A stretch of DNA of 64,000 nt from Hormoscilla sp. GUM202 (GCA_005518205.2 RFFC02000004.1:1-64000), one strand, 5' to 3'. Positions 44,466-54,865 are shown, counted from the stretch's first letter. Notes: generated by a model from the letters alone, not told the origin. A program made the numbers and translations.

Positions 44466-44728
44466 CAGGCAGGTGATGGGTAGCAATTGGCTATCTTTCA
44501 ATTATAGATGTTTTTCGCAGCAGTTATACTCAGCGCGGTCAGGAATTGCGTTTTTTGGCCCGCGCCGGATTAATCGCCAAATCCTTGACAGGGAAAGGGT
44601 TTGACCAAAATTTTACCCCTGGCAAAAAGCTCAATTTGTTCCCGTGTCGAGTATAAGCTGTAGCGTTCAACAGATATTGGTCGGGGTAAAGACTAAAGTC
44701 TTTACTACAAACCACATGGCGATCGCCC

Positions 44729-45079
44729 TTACTGTCCAAACTCCACGCGGGCCTGTTCGACAATCTCGACCGTCACCACATCGGACCCCGTTTGCCGGGC
44801 CAACTGCTCAATCCGTTGACGGGCGGACGATCGCACAAAAAAGGGAATACGCCGTGTGCAACTTAGGAGTGTCCGCCCCATTGAGGGAGTGAGAGAGAAC
44901 AACATTTTCAGCCACTTGAGCTCGGTAACCGTTGTGCTTCCGTAGAAGAACTGCCCGACATCGCAATATACTCCCCTGCTAGCTGCGCCCCCAGCAGCCC
45001 CCCCAGCCATGCCCAAATTATCCACCAATCGGGTCTGAATGTAAGTGCTATTCGAGGGTGGGATGGGTGAAAGCTGCAT
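44729..45079 (-). pseudogene. Chimeric fragment carrying a duplicated PCP-reductase domain end
   Basis: The last 40 residues ([19 protein letters not shown]... to the stop) are nearly identical in DNA to the end of the intact small gene at 46623-46808; the shared block covers about 44729-44852 and 46623-46745. The first 75 residues are unrelated and look like sequence read through a junction. The duplicated block lies just downstream of the DUF4331 gene, while the original lies upstream of it. Confidence 0.7.
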
Positions 45080-45104
45080 CTGAGGATCTCCTTCAGCCAG
45101 CAGA

Positions 45105-46082
45105 TCACGGCGTTTCCTCTTCGGGCTCTGCGGTTACGCAATCCGTAGGTTTTTCGGGTTGAGGATCGTGCGGATCGGCAAGGTAGGGAAATTCATCCCG
45201 AAAAGGCTTGTCGTTCTCAGTCCAACGGTTCGGCGGCTCCTCCGGATGTCCCACAATACCGACGACATCGTCTTCGAGCTCGCGACCATTCGGGAACTTA
45301 ACTCGTCTCTGACTCGTGAGATTGTCCGGGTTTAAGATGAGGACATCCGGTTGTACCCGTAGCCCTTGAAGATGTTGGCTCGGCGGTCGGGTGTTTATGG
45401 GGGGATTGAACATGGAGCGTAGTGGGGGGCCTGCATGCTCAACTTGCTCGAATCCACTTGGCGAATGATGAGAAATCTCATTAGAGGTTGCCCAGATCAG
45501 CAGCGGTTGATTCGGAAGGCTGATGTCGTTTAAAGGCACCTGTAACACAATCGCTGCCACATTCGCGCCACAGCGGGTATTCCGAATAAATGGATCGTCC
45601 TTCAAGCCATACTCATAATCGATTTTCGTCGTCTCAGAAAGTCCCGTTGCCTTTGGAGGTTTGGGTTCCCCATTCTCATCAGTCACAATCGTAAAGACAA
45701 TATCCGGGGCGATATTTTCTGGATCTACGATCCTTCCTCCTATCCTGTAAGGATCTTGGACGTCAAAGTTGACCTGAGTATGGCGATCGATGTTGATCTC
45801 AAACTTCACATTTTCAGGAAACCTAAAACTATCTTCGGTTGCACCAGCGTCAGTTTCATGGACTTCCGGATTGCTGTTGAGGATGAGGACGAGATAGCCA
45901 TCCCGGATAAATGCGTACAAGTCAGTCAATCGAAGCTGGCGATCCCTGTCCCTATTTTCATTTTCAATAGGTGTGTGATCTCCGTGGTCTGCTGCTCGCA
46001 CTGCTGGGATTGCGCTCAGCGCTAGAGCGCTGAGGCCAGCGGCAGAAAAGGTGAGCAAACGGCGGTATTTCTTTAACATCAT
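45105..46082 (-). CDS. DUF4331 family secreted protein
   Basis: This 325-residue protein has an N-terminal signal peptide (basic MMLKKYRR, hydrophobic [20 protein letters not shown], likely cleavage after AVRA). The mature part begins [16 protein letters not shown], then [21 protein letters not shown], the DUF4331 hallmark near the N-terminus. Function is unknown; the domain occurs in periplasmic or extracellular proteins. The C-terminus is acidic and Pro-rich. It appears monocistronic. Confidence 0.82.
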   Translation of the reverse strand: MMLKKYRRLLTFSAAGLSALALSAIPAVRAADHGDHTPIENENRDRDRQLRLTDLYAFIRDGYLVLILNSNPEVHETDAGATEDSFRFPENVKFEINIDRHTQVNFDVQDPYRIGGRIVDPENIAPDIVFTIVTDENGEPKPPKATGLSETTKIDYEYGLKDDPFIRNTRCGANVAAIVLQVPLNDISLPNQPLLIWATSNEISHHSPSGFEQVEHAGPPLRSMFNPPINTRPPSQHLQGLRVQPDVLILNPDNLTSQRRVKFPNGRELEDDVVGIVGHPEEPPNRWTENDKPFRDEFPYLADPHDPQPEKPTDCVTAEPEEETP

Positions 46083-46622
46083 GAACTCCCTGGTTAAGTA
46101 GTTGTGCTTGCATTATTTGGCTCAACGTGCAAATGGTATGCGTTCATTGCCCTGAAAAGAGCCTCAAACCCTTGCTATACCTGGAGAAAGCGTTTTTTGT
46201 CTAACCCGAGCGGTTGTGAGCCAAGGCGCAGGCGTAGAACCGGTCATTGGTAAAGGATTTCAGTCAATTCATATCTATATGAATCACGGAATTAAACAGA
46301 TTTCAAATATTGATGATGAGCGGGAAGCACTTGTTGAAATTCTGGGTCTTCGGGACTTGGGAAGCTAAATTTATAGTTAAAAAGCGCCTAAAGCCTTGCA
46401 GTGTAAGGCTTTGGTCAATTGGCTAAGCCATGCAAATCTTCCTGAATGTATGCTAAGGGGCTCTAAGCTTTGCGCAGCAAGGCTTACAACCTTATTTTTT
46501 AGACATTATACCATACTTAGTACCGAAGAGCCGGAAATAGCCCGCGCAGGCGGGCTTTGTTCGAGTAGCTGGACCATGCAAGGGTTCGGGCGGCTTTTTG
46601 GCCCGATCGCCCTTAAATTCCT
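46083..46622. other. Intergenic region upstream of the DUF4331 gene
   Basis: No intact gene is seen. A short frame at about 46260-46367 (MNHGIKQISNIDDEREALVEILG) ends at a stop and may be a gene remnant I do not recognise. Two related segments with AAGCCTTGCAGTGTAAGGCTT and TTTGCGCAGCAAGGCTT (46390-46490) and a hairpin AGCCCGCGCAGGCGGGCT (46537-46554) are present; the last recurs at about 62709. Confidence 0.5.
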
Positions 46623-46808
46623 TTACTGTCCAAACTCCACGCGGGCCTGTTCGACAATCTCGACCGTCACCACATCGGACCCCGTTTGCCGGGCCAACTG
46701 CTCAATCCGTTGACGGGCGGACGATCGCACGAAAAAGGGAATACTTTTCAGCTTGGCCTTAGCTTCAGCGGTCCATTTAAATTCATCTGCTAGATCTGAA
46801 TCTTGCAT
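46623..46808 (-). CDS. Stand-alone PCP-reductase domain protein
   Basis: This 61-residue protein contains the short domain otherwise found at the C-terminus of light-independent protochlorophyllide reductase subunit B ([29 protein letters not shown], then [10 protein letters not shown]). Stand-alone versions are common in cyanobacteria and of unknown role. The final 40 residues are duplicated 1.9 kb away at 44729-44852. It lies past the psbC terminator on the same strand. Confidence 0.78.
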   Translation of the reverse strand: MQDSDLADEFKWTAEAKAKLKSIPFFVRSSARQRIEQLARQTGSDVVTVEIVEQARVEFGQ

Positions 46809-46890
46809 GGGAATGCCTTTACTTATTAGCTTATATTTTCTCTTATTGTAGCGCGACTTTTTCCCAACCAGCTAAATCTCTACAGTCGTC

Positions 46891-46919
46891 AAAAAAGCTC
46901 CTGCGTGAGATGCAGGAGC
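46891..46919 (-). terminator. Intrinsic terminator after psbC
   Basis: On the minus strand GCTCCTGC, a 7-nt loop and GCAGGAGC form a perfect 8-bp stem followed by TTTTTT. It lies about 45 bp past the psbC stop and should end its transcript. Confidence 0.93.
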
Positions 46920-46964
46920 CCAGATAAGTTAAAGAGAAATTATTCTCTTTACATGGATAGATTA

Positions 46965-48353
46965 TTAGTCGAGGTTAGGCATAGAGAGCACTGGCTCCGT
47001 ATCCCGATCGATCCCCTTTTCAAAGCCACCAGCAGCAGCGCGAGCGCGACCAGCGTGCCACAGATGTCCGACTAAGAAGAAGAAACCGAGAATGAAGTGA
47101 GAGCCAGCTAGCCAAGCACGGGGATTAACATAGTTAAAGCCTTGAGCCTCAGTGATAATCCCACCCACAGAGTTGATGGAACCATTAGGAGCATGAGTCA
47201 TGTACTCAGATGCACGACGAACTTGCCAAGGCTGAATATCGTTCCTCAGCTTGTTCAAGTCCAGACCGTTGGGGCCGCGCAGAGGCTCCAACCAGGGACC
47301 TTGGAAATCCCAGAAACGCATCGTTTCACCACCGAAGATAATTTCCCCAGTCGGAGAACGCATCAGGTACTTACCCAGACCCGTAGGACCTTGGGAAGAA
47401 GCGATGTTAGCACCCAGTTTCTGGTCGCGGACCAAGAACACGAAAGACTGAGCCTGAGAGGCTTCAGCATTTGTAGGACCGTAAAATTCGCTGGGATAAG
47501 CCGTGTTGTTGAACCAAACGTAGGCAGAGGCAATGAAGCCCATCATGCACAGGGCCCCCAAGCTGTAGGAGAGATAAGCTTCACCAGACCAGATAAACGC
47601 GCGACGCGCCCAACCAAAAGGCTTAGTCAGAATGTGCCAGACACCACCACCAATGCAGATCAGACCAATCCAGATGTGACCGCCGATGATATCTTCCATA
47701 TTATTGACGCCGACAATCCAGCCTTTTCCACCGAACGGAGAGTCCAGCAAATAACCGAAGATAACTGCGGGGTTGAGGGTGGGATTGGTGATTACGCGCA
47801 CGTCACCACCACCGGGTGCCCAGGTATCATAGACACCACCAAAGAAAATCGCCTTAAACACCAGCAACAGAGCACCACAACCCAACAGGATCAGGTGGTA
47901 GCCGATGATGTTGGTCATTTGGTCCTTGTCTTTCCAGTCATAACCAAAGAAGTCGGAATATTCTTCTAAGGTTTCGGGACCGCGAAGGGTGTGATAGAGG
48001 CCCCCCAGACCGAGAACCGCCGACGAAATTAGGTGCAGCACCCCAATCACAAAGTAGGGGAAGACATCTATTACTTCACCGCCAGGACCAACACCCCAGC
48101 CGAGAGTGGCCATGTGAGGCATCAAGATCAAGCCTTGCTCATACATGGGCTTTTCCGGGACGAAGTGAGCGACCTCAAACAACGTCATTGCCCCAGCCCA
48201 GAATACGATCAGACCAGCGTGGGCCACGTGAGCACCCAGTAGCTTACCGGACAGGTCGATCAGACGAGCGTTACCCGCCCACCAGGCAAACCCGGTGGAT
48301 TCTAGGTCACGACCGCTCATCACCATTGAACTATTAAAGGATGTTTGTACCAT
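46965..48353 (-). CDS. psbC: Photosystem II CP43 chlorophyll-binding protein
   Basis: With ATG 48353 the protein has 462 residues and is a true CP43: it carries the large lumenal loop with [26 protein letters not shown], which includes the Glu and Arg that contact the oxygen-evolving Mn cluster. Six helices have the expected His ligands ([35 protein letters not shown]). IsiA lacks this loop, so IsiA is excluded. In most cyanobacteria psbC overlaps the end of psbD. Here no psbD precedes it; 294 bp of non-coding DNA and a divergent ycf4 lie upstream, so psbC has its own promoter. A longer frame from TTG 48383 is possible. Confidence 0.95.
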   Translation of the reverse strand: MVQTSFNSSMVMSGRDLESTGFAWWAGNARLIDLSGKLLGAHVAHAGLIVFWAGAMTLFEVAHFVPEKPMYEQGLILMPHMATLGWGVGPGGEVIDVFPYFVIGVLHLISSAVLGLGGLYHTLRGPETLEEYSDFFGYDWKDKDQMTNIIGYHLILLGCGALLLVFKAIFFGGVYDTWAPGGGDVRVITNPTLNPAVIFGYLLDSPFGGKGWIVGVNNMEDIIGGHIWIGLICIGGGVWHILTKPFGWARRAFIWSGEAYLSYSLGALCMMGFIASAYVWFNNTAYPSEFYGPTNAEASQAQSFVFLVRDQKLGANIASSQGPTGLGKYLMRSPTGEIIFGGETMRFWDFQGPWLEPLRGPNGLDLNKLRNDIQPWQVRRASEYMTHAPNGSINSVGGIITEAQGFNYVNPRAWLAGSHFILGFFFLVGHLWHAGRARAAAGGFEKGIDRDTEPVLSMPNLD

Positions 48354-48677
48354 AACCACTTTTGCGATCGACAAAACAGTCAAAATTTATGCGAGCCTTG
48401 GCCATTCTCCTATGACCAACCACCTGAGCTTAGCTTCTACCCGCTGACGAGTCAGCCGGTGGCTAATTATTCTTTTTCTTAACATAACACAGTTTTCTGG
48501 GAATGATAGGCAAATCCTTGACAGGATTGGCTTTCCCGGGATAAATACTATAATAATCTAAATTGAAAAATTTACAATATTTCACATGAATTCTCATAAA
48601 ATTGGGCGATCGCGCCGGTTAGAGAGCAGATTAAGAGCATCGCCAAATCCAGTCACCCACGGAGTTTAAGAAGTTTT

Positions 48678-49244
48678 ATGACAGCACAGACAACCTCGAC
48701 CGACAATGCCATCTTACGTCAGCAAGTTTTAGGCTCCCGCCGGTTCAGTAACTACTGGTGGGCGACGGTAGTCTCCGCCGGAGCCGGTGGTTTCTTGCTA
48801 GCTGGACTCTCAAGCTACCTGCAAGTCAACCTGCTACCGTTTAGCAATCCCGAAGAACTGATGTTTGTTCCTCAAGGCTTGGTGATGAGTCTGTATGGAA
48901 TAGCGGGCTTGCTGTTGGCACTTTACCTCTGGCTAACGATCCTCTGGGATCTGGGAGGGGGTTACAATGAATTTAATCGCCAGACCGACCGGGCCATTGT
49001 GTTCCGCTGGGGATACCCGGGTAAGAATCGCCGGATAGAGATTAGCTGTCCTCTAGAAGATGTCCAAGCGATAATAGTCAAGCTCAAAGAAGGGCTTAAC
49101 CCTCGGCGGGCCATTTATATACGTGTCAAGGGCAAGGCAAATATTCCCCTGACGAGGGTGGGGCAACCGCTAGCCCTGAGTGAACTAGAAAATCAGGCCG
49201 CCGAGTTGGCTCGTTTTCTGGAAGTGCCCATTGAAGGTCTTTGA
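48678..49244 (+). CDS. ycf4: Photosystem I assembly protein Ycf4
   Basis: This 188-residue thylakoid protein has two membrane helices near the N-terminus (WWATVVSAGAGGFLLAGLSSYL, about 27-48, and GLVMSLYGIAGLLLALYLWLTILWD, about 68-92) and a conserved soluble part (GGYNEFNRQ, IVFRWGYPGKNRRIEISC, and EGLNPRRAIYIRVKGKANIPLTRVG). It assists assembly of photosystem I. It is divergent from psbC across a 324-bp region, so photosystem I and II functions may share regulation there. Confidence 0.95.
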   Translation: MTAQTTSTDNAILRQQVLGSRRFSNYWWATVVSAGAGGFLLAGLSSYLQVNLLPFSNPEELMFVPQGLVMSLYGIAGLLLALYLWLTILWDLGGGYNEFNRQTDRAIVFRWGYPGKNRRIEISCPLEDVQAIIVKLKEGLNPRRAIYIRVKGKANIPLTRVGQPLALSELENQAAELARFLEVPIEGL

Positions 49245-49368
49245 GGCCAGCGTCTTACCCCCCACCCTTCAGGGTGGGGCTACACAAACAAGGACCGCCT
49301 ACGCGGTCTCAATCCTATGTTTAAATAAGATAATTATGTATACTTGGTAACAAATAGGTGACGTAAAA

Positions 49369-50094
49369 ATGCAGATATTGGCAAAACGTAGGTTATCTAT
49401 ATTCTTAGTGATTGCTGCTTTGCTCATGGCCGGATGTATGTCGCAAGCGACAACTACATCGGCACCCGAGAGACAAGCAAGTAATCAGGAAAATAGCAAT
49501 TTACCTCGGCTGTTGGGTAAGGCCACGGTAGAGATGATGGTTGAAGGTAAAGACTCGCCGATTATAATCAACCTGGATGGATCTCAGGCTCCGATCACTG
49601 CCGGTAATTTTGTCGATCTAGTCGATCGGGGGGTCTATGATGGTCTGGTCTTTCACCGGGTGGTGCGGGAACCCCAGCCGTTTGTGGTTCAGGGTGGGGA
49701 TCCACAGAGCAAAGACCCCAAGTTTTCACCAGAACGACTGGGAACTGGTAGTTATATAGATCCAGCGACATCTCAGCCTCGCTACATTCCTTTAGAAATT
49801 ACGCCTCAAGGCTCGGAAGAACCGGTTTACTCTCAGACTTTCAATAGCGCCAGTATTTCTGTAAAGCCAGTGCTCGAGCATACTCGCGGTGCTGTGGCAA
49901 TGGCTCGTTCTCCTTATCCTGACTCGGCTTCCTCCCAGTTTTATTTTTGTTTAGCTGACTTGCCGTTCTTGGATGGTGACTATGCTGTGTTTGGATATGT
50001 TACCGAGGGGATGGATGTGGTAGACTCAATTGTCCAGGGCGATCGCATCAAGTCGGTTAGGGTAGTCCAAGGCTTAGAATACTTGAGAAAATAG
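49369..50094 (+). CDS. Cyclophilin-type peptidyl-prolyl isomerase, lipoprotein
   Basis: This 241-residue protein has a lipoprotein signal ([15 protein letters not shown], lipobox Cys at about 23), a linker and a cyclophilin domain. Catalytic-region motifs are [44 protein letters not shown] and [19 protein letters not shown]. It would catalyse proline isomerisation in the periplasm or thylakoid lumen as a membrane-anchored foldase. Monocistronic as far as can be seen. Confidence 0.92.
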   Translation: MQILAKRRLSIFLVIAALLMAGCMSQATTTSAPERQASNQENSNLPRLLGKATVEMMVEGKDSPIIINLDGSQAPITAGNFVDLVDRGVYDGLVFHRVVREPQPFVVQGGDPQSKDPKFSPERLGTGSYIDPATSQPRYIPLEITPQGSEEPVYSQTFNSASISVKPVLEHTRGAVAMARSPYPDSASSQFYFCLADLPFLDGDYAVFGYVTEGMDVVDSIVQGDRIKSVRVVQGLEYLRK

Positions 50095-50262
50095 ACCTCG
50101 CAGCCGGGAGCATGTCAGTGGTCATGGACAAAAAGTGGTATACAGTGGGTAATCTGAAATTTGACAGTTCTATGGCAAATAGTGGGATATGCTAACCTCA
50201 ACTATGACCGGTGATTCCCGACCAAAGATTGCGTAATTGTCTACTAAAGGAGCAGAATAAAG

Positions 50263-53200
50263 ATGGAGAATACCGACAAGACCGAAGGGGATATGGAGTT
50301 GGGCTTTGGGGATGATAACATCATTGCTCCCCAAAACGAGGAGCAGATTAGTCTTGACATAGACGGAAATGGCGTCATCACAGCACTAACAGATGGTATA
50401 CAGATCATGCGTTACATGTTCGGTTTCCGGGGTGATGCTTTAACCAAGGACGCTATTGGCGAAGATGGTACCCGGAGCAGTGCTGACCTGATTACTAATT
50501 ACCTGGACGCAGCGGGACACACTGTGCTGGATCTGGATGGTAATGGCATAGTGAGAGCGCTTAGTGATGGGATTCTGTTCATTCGTTTTCTTTTTGGGTT
50601 CAGGGGTGAAACTCTGACCAACGGGGCGATCGCCCCAGGTGCCACCCGCACCACTGCTGCTGAGATAGAACAGTTGATCGAGCAATTGAACACTTTGACG
50701 CCGACACCAACAGATCCTACAGATCCTGGGAATACCCTAAATACGGCACAGGCTCTTGGTACTCTCAATCGTAGCCGTGCTCGAACCTTGAGCGACTCGG
50801 TGGGGGATGCTGATTCTGTTGATATGTACAGCTTCAGCTTAGATGAGGTCAGTGACTTAAACTTTACTCTCTCTGGTATGAATGCAGATGCCGATCTGTT
50901 TATCATTGAGGATACCAATGGTAACGGTCAGGAAGATGAGGAATATTTTATCGTTGGCTTTGAATCTATTAACTCAGGTAATAGTCAAGAAGAAATTAGT
51001 GGGATATTACAGCATGGTGACTACTTTGTTGTAGTCGAGCAACATTCCGGAGATACGAACTATGAGCTGACCTTAGATGCAAGCCCTGTAGTTGCTCCAC
51101 CAGACAATGCAGGTAACACCCTGACGGCTGCACGTGAAATTGGTACTCTCAATGACCGTCAAACGTTTAGTGACTTCGTTGGCGATGCCGATCCTGAAGA
51201 CTTCTATCGTTTCAGTTTAGACTCAGCTAGCGAATTTAACCTCACTCTTGAGGGTCTCAGTAGCGATGCCGACGTGCTACTGATCGAGGACATCAACGGC
51301 AACGGCCTGTTGGATGATGATGAGATTCTCGATGCACCTTTCAATGAAGGTAGCGATTCCGAAGAGATTAATCAGATTTTGTTCGCAGGGGACTACTTTG
51401 TCCTAGTCGAACAGTTTGAGGGCAATACAAACTACGATCTGAGCTTGGAAGCAGTCCCGGTAACGGTTCGACCAGATAATGCAGGTAATACCCTAGACAC
51501 CGCACGGGATCTAGGTATTCTCAATGACCGTCAAACTTTTAGTGATTTTGTTGACAATGCCGATCCTTATGACTTCTATCTCTTCACTCTTGAGGATACC
51601 AGCGAATTGAATCTGACTCTTGAGGGTCTTAGTAGCGATGCCGACGTGCTACTGTTCGAGGACTTCAACGGCAACGGCCTGTTGGATGATGATGAGATTC
51701 TCGATGCACCTTTCAATGAAGGTAGCGATTCCGAAGAGATTAATCAGATTTTGTTCGCAGGGGACTACTTTGTCCTAGTCGAACAGTTTGAGGGCAATAC
51801 AAACTACGATCTGAGCTTGGAAGCAGTCCCGGTAACGGTTCGACCAGATAATGCAGGTAATACCCTAGACACCGCACGGGATCTAGGTATTCTCAATGAC
51901 CGTCAAACTTTTAGTGATTTTGTTGACAATGCCGATCCTTATGACTTCTATCTCTTCACTCTTGAGGATACCAGCGAATTGAATCTGACTCTTGAGGGTC
52001 TTAGTAGCGATGCCGACGTGCTACTGTTCGAGGACTTCAACGGCAACGGCCTGTTGGATGATGATGAGATTCTCGATGCACCTTTCAATGAAGGTAGCGA
52101 TTCCGAAGAGATTAATCAGATTTTGTTCGCAGGGGACTACTTTGTCCTAGTCGAACAGTTTGAGGGCAATACAAACTACGATCTGAGCTTGGAAGCAGTC
52201 CCGGTAACGGTTCGACCAGATAATGCAGGTAATACTATAGCCACAGCACGGAATATTGGCACTCTCAGTGAGCCCCAAACATTCAATGACTTCGTCGGTA
52301 ATGCCGACCAGAGTGACGTTTACCGCTTCAGTCTGGATACAATTAGTGACTTCAGTCTCAGGTTGGATGGACTGAGTGCCGATGCCGATGCTGATGTCAG
52401 CCTGATTGAGGATGCTAACAACAATGGAGAGATGGATACGGAGGAATTAGTTTATTATTCCGATAATACCGGTAACAATCCAGAGGAGATCGAGCAAGTT
52501 TTGCAATCTGGCAATTATTTCATTGTAGTCGATCAGTTTGAGGGGAATACAAACTACGCTTTGACTGTCGAGGCCACACCTCGTACCGAAGTTCCGCCAG
52601 ATGAGGCTGGTAATACTCTGGCCACAGCACGTGATATTGGCACCCTTGAGGAAACCGTCACCTTCAATGACTTTGTGGGTGATGTTGACTGGGAGGATAT
52701 TTACCGCTTCAACCTGGCGACAACCAGTAGTTTTAATTTGACTCTTGGCGGATTAACTGCAGATGCTGGTGTGTATGTGGCGCGAGATGACAACAGCGAC
52801 GGTCAGGTAATGCTTGATGAAATTGTTGCTTCATCTCAAGAGGGTATTGGCGATTCAGAGGTAATTAGCCTTGAGGGTTTGAATGCAGGCGAGTATTTTA
52901 TCGTCGTCGAAGAGGCTGGAGGTGACACTGACTATGCACTTACTCTGGAGGCTACGCCAATGACGCCAAAGGAGCCAAGGATGCCAGACGAAGATTCCAC
53001 AGGAAAATATCACCGCATCTTTGGTTATGGCTTAATTGATGCCGCTGCAGCAGTTGCTAGTGCAGCCGGCGCACGTTCTTTTCCAGGTGTTGACGACCTG
53101 ACGGGTGCAGCTACCAAGAACAATGCTGGGGATCTCAATATCATTAATGTCCCAGAAGTCTGGGCAAAAGGATTTACAGGTCGAGGAGTTGTTGTCGCAG

Positions 53201-54078
53201 TTTTAGATACGGGTGTTGACTACAAGCATCCTGATTTGGCAGATAACATCTGGACTAACACGGATGAGATTCCTGGAAATGGGATTGACGATGATAACAA
53301 TGGGTTTGTTGATGATGTTAATGGATGGGATTTTGTAGATAACGATAACGATCCCCAAGATAACGGCAAGAAACCCGGTCATGGCACCCATGTAGCGGGA
53401 ACGATCGCAGCGTTAAGAAATGGAGCTCAAACTGATGCTAATGGTTCTGAGGTAGACACCGTTGGAGTTGCCTATAATGCCAAAATCATGCCAGTCCGAG
53501 TATTAGGAGATGGACCCGGAGCAGCAGACGCGGTTGTTAATGGTATCCGTTATGCTGTTGCAAATGGAGCAGATGTGATTAACATGAGCTTGGGAGCCGA
53601 TGGTAATGATGAGGAACAAAGTGAGATAAAGGAGATGTCTCCTGAGTATAAAGAGGCTCTGCAGTTTGCCAAAGAGAACAATGTTGTTGTTGCGATCGCA
53701 TCAGGAAATGAAAGGCAACACTATACTCCTATGACCAGACCCGGAGTTCCAGCTCTGTTCGCGGAGGATGATTTGGCAGTCGCTGTGGGAGCAGTAGACC
53801 ACCGCGATCTCGTTTATACTGACTTTTCTAACCCTGCTGGTCTTCCACAACTGGATTATGTGGTGGCTCCAGGGAAAGGAGTGCTATCTCTACTTCCTAG
53901 TGATAGGACAAATGCTAACGATATTGACGCATGGTCTGGTACATCTATGGCAGCACCCCATGTTGCTGGTGTGATGGCACTGATGCTACAAGCCAATCCT
54001 AACTTGACTCCCGATCGAGTTGCAGACATCCTGATTAATACGGCAAGCCTAGATGGAATTACGGATGCACTAGCCTGA
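50263..54078 (+). CDS. Large S8 subtilisin-like protease with dockerin-like modules and six tandem pre-domains
   Basis: The 1271-residue protein starts after AAAGGAG. Residues 25-145 contain two dockerin/EF-hand-like units (DIDGNGVITALTDGIQIMRY and DLDGNGIVRALSDGILFIRF). Six domains of about 124 residues follow (about 155-895), each starting AGNTLxTAR and including DADxxDxYxFSL and GDYFVVVEQ; they resemble bacterial pre-peptidase C-terminal (PPC) domains. A S8 catalytic domain closes the protein, with Asp in VLDTGVDYKHPD (about 982), His in GHGTHVAGT (about 1043) and Ser in SGTSMAAPH (about 1227). PPC domains usually follow the protease, so this order is unusual. Domains 3 and 4 are identical in DNA. 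There is no N-terminal signal peptide. Confidence 0.9.
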   Translation: MENTDKTEGDMELGFGDDNIIAPQNEEQISLDIDGNGVITALTDGIQIMRYMFGFRGDALTKDAIGEDGTRSSADLITNYLDAAGHTVLDLDGNGIVRALSDGILFIRFLFGFRGETLTNGAIAPGATRTTAAEIEQLIEQLNTLTPTPTDPTDPGNTLNTAQALGTLNRSRARTLSDSVGDADSVDMYSFSLDEVSDLNFTLSGMNADADLFIIEDTNGNGQEDEEYFIVGFESINSGNSQEEISGILQHGDYFVVVEQHSGDTNYELTLDASPVVAPPDNAGNTLTAAREIGTLNDRQTFSDFVGDADPEDFYRFSLDSASEFNLTLEGLSSDADVLLIEDINGNGLLDDDEILDAPFNEGSDSEEINQILFAGDYFVLVEQFEGNTNYDLSLEAVPVTVRPDNAGNTLDTARDLGILNDRQTFSDFVDNADPYDFYLFTLEDTSELNLTLEGLSSDADVLLFEDFNGNGLLDDDEILDAPFNEGSDSEEINQILFAGDYFVLVEQFEGNTNYDLSLEAVPVTVRPDNAGNTLDTARDLGILNDRQTFSDFVDNADPYDFYLFTLEDTSELNLTLEGLSSDADVLLFEDFNGNGLLDDDEILDAPFNEGSDSEEINQILFAGDYFVLVEQFEGNTNYDLSLEAVPVTVRPDNAGNTIATARNIGTLSEPQTFNDFVGNADQSDVYRFSLDTISDFSLRLDGLSADADADVSLIEDANNNGEMDTEELVYYSDNTGNNPEEIEQVLQSGNYFIVVDQFEGNTNYALTVEATPRTEVPPDEAGNTLATARDIGTLEETVTFNDFVGDVDWEDIYRFNLATTSSFNLTLGGLTADAGVYVARDDNSDGQVMLDEIVASSQEGIGDSEVISLEGLNAGEYFIVVEEAGGDTDYALTLEATPMTPKEPRMPDEDSTGKYHRIFGYGLIDAAAAVASAAGARSFPGVDDLTGAATKNNAGDLNIINVPEVWAKGFTGRGVVVAVLDTGVDYKHPDLADNIWTNTDEIPGNGIDDDNNGFVDDVNGWDFVDNDNDPQDNGKKPGHGTHVAGTIAALRNGAQTDANGSEVDTVGVAYNAKIMPVRVLGDGPGAADAVVNGIRYAVANGADVINMSLGADGNDEEQSEIKEMSPEYKEALQFAKENNVVVAIASGNERQHYTPMTRPGVPALFAEDDLAVAVGAVDHRDLVYTDFSNPAGLPQLDYVVAPGKGVLSLLPSDRTNANDIDAWSGTSMAAPHVAGVMALMLQANPNLTPDRVADILINTASLDGITDALA
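51293..52233. repeat. 372-bp identical tandem repeat inside the subtilase gene
   Basis: A 372-bp unit (124 codons) recurs with no visible difference over about 2.5 periods; GGCAATACAAACTACGATC, for example, lies at 51421, 51793 and 52165. Absence of silent changes shows a very recent duplication of one extracellular-type domain. The copy number is likely to vary between strains, and is also prone to assembly collapse. Confidence 0.92.
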
Positions 54079-54156
54079 GATGAAATGATGGTCTAGTTTC
54101 AATGTCATCCAAAGCTGATTTTTGGTTAGTTAGTTGACTTGAGGCGATCGCCCCTC

Positions 54157-54182
54157 AAACCCGCGCCAGCGGGTTTTTTTTC
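54157..54182 (+). terminator. Intrinsic terminator after the subtilase gene
   Basis: AAACCCGC, loop GCCA and GCGGGTTT form an 8-bp stem that runs into a T-tract (54174-54181). It lies about 80 bp beyond the subtilase stop codon on the plus strand. Confidence 0.88.
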
Positions 54183-54192
54183 TAGCCGCTGA

Positions 54193-54328
54193 GGTTTGAA
54201 ACCTCTCGGTTGGGGTTTGAAACCTCTCGGTTGGGGTTTGAAACCTCTCGGTTGGGGTTTGAAACCTCTCGGTTGGGGTTTGAAACCTCTCGGTTGGGGT
54301 CTGAAACCTCTCGGTTGGGGTTTGAAAC
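54193..54328. repeat. 21-bp tandem repeat array, second locus, inverted orientation
   Basis: Six copies of ACCTCTCGGTTGG recur every 21 bp (54201 to 54306 onset), separated by GGTTTGAA. This is the reverse complement of the unit at 33895-34201. Here the spacer is nearly invariant, unlike the more varied first array, which suggests more recent expansion. Confidence 0.92.
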
Positions 54329-54348
54329 CGGAGGACACAGGACCGTAG

Positions 54349-54828
54349 TCAAATCACTACATTTTGACTCTCAATTATTAATGAATAAAATTCTTCATCA
54401 AGAATTTGTTCGTTATCAAAAGGACAAACTTGAGGATACTCGGACTCATCAGAACTTGCTCGTTTTCCTTCTTTAATCGCCAGATCTCGACCATCACGAT
54501 AAGATTCCTCTAAAATTTTGGGTAAATAAGATTTTAAGGAAGGGGTTTTACTCAGTTGTTTATTGATTCGCTTGCGGTGTTCGTCAACAGAACTGTACCA
54601 GCTTTTTTTCATCGTTTCTGGGGCATCAGCTTGTACCGTTAATTTAAGCAGATGGGCGAGAAGTATCATTAAATTGCTTTCGAGGGCATTTTTTTCTGAT
54701 TTCCCCAAGTCTTTAAGTTCCTCAATCAAGTGTTCGATATCCAGTTCAAAAAAGCGATGATTTTTGAGTTTTTTGATATGATCTTCAATCCATAAGTTGA
54801 AGTCTAGATCGTATAGTGTTTGTTTCAT
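54349..54828 (-). CDS. DUF29 family protein
   Basis: This 159-residue protein starts MKQTLYDLDFNLWIEDHIKKLK and shows the DUF29 pattern DIEHLIEELKDLGKSEKNALESNLMILLAHLLKL, then SVDEHRKRINKQLSKTPSLKSYL. DUF29 proteins are common in cyanobacteria and have no known function. The start codon lies within a 14-bp tandem repeat (54824-54865). Confidence 0.88.
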   Translation of the reverse strand: MKQTLYDLDFNLWIEDHIKKLKNHRFFELDIEHLIEELKDLGKSEKNALESNLMILLAHLLKLTVQADAPETMKKSWYSSVDEHRKRINKQLSKTPSLKSYLPKILEESYRDGRDLAIKEGKRASSDESEYPQVCPFDNEQILDEEFYSLIIESQNVVI

Positions 54829-54865
54829 TGAGAATTGTTCATTGAGAATTGTTCATTGAGAATTG
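54824..54865. repeat. 14-bp tandem repeat at the start of the DUF29 gene
   Basis: Three copies of TTCATTGAGAATTG are in tandem. Each contains CAT, so on the minus strand three candidate ATG codons occur at 14-bp steps; only the last is followed by the DUF29 frame. Confidence 0.85.

Noticed and set aside
46383..46500. tRNA-like hairpins near 46390-46490
   Set aside because: The repeats form simple hairpins; no cloverleaf with TTCRA loop or acceptor stem can be drawn.
46965..48353. IsiA (CP43') instead of CP43
   Set aside because: The large lumenal loop with GGETMRFWD and [10 protein letters not shown] is present, which IsiA lacks.
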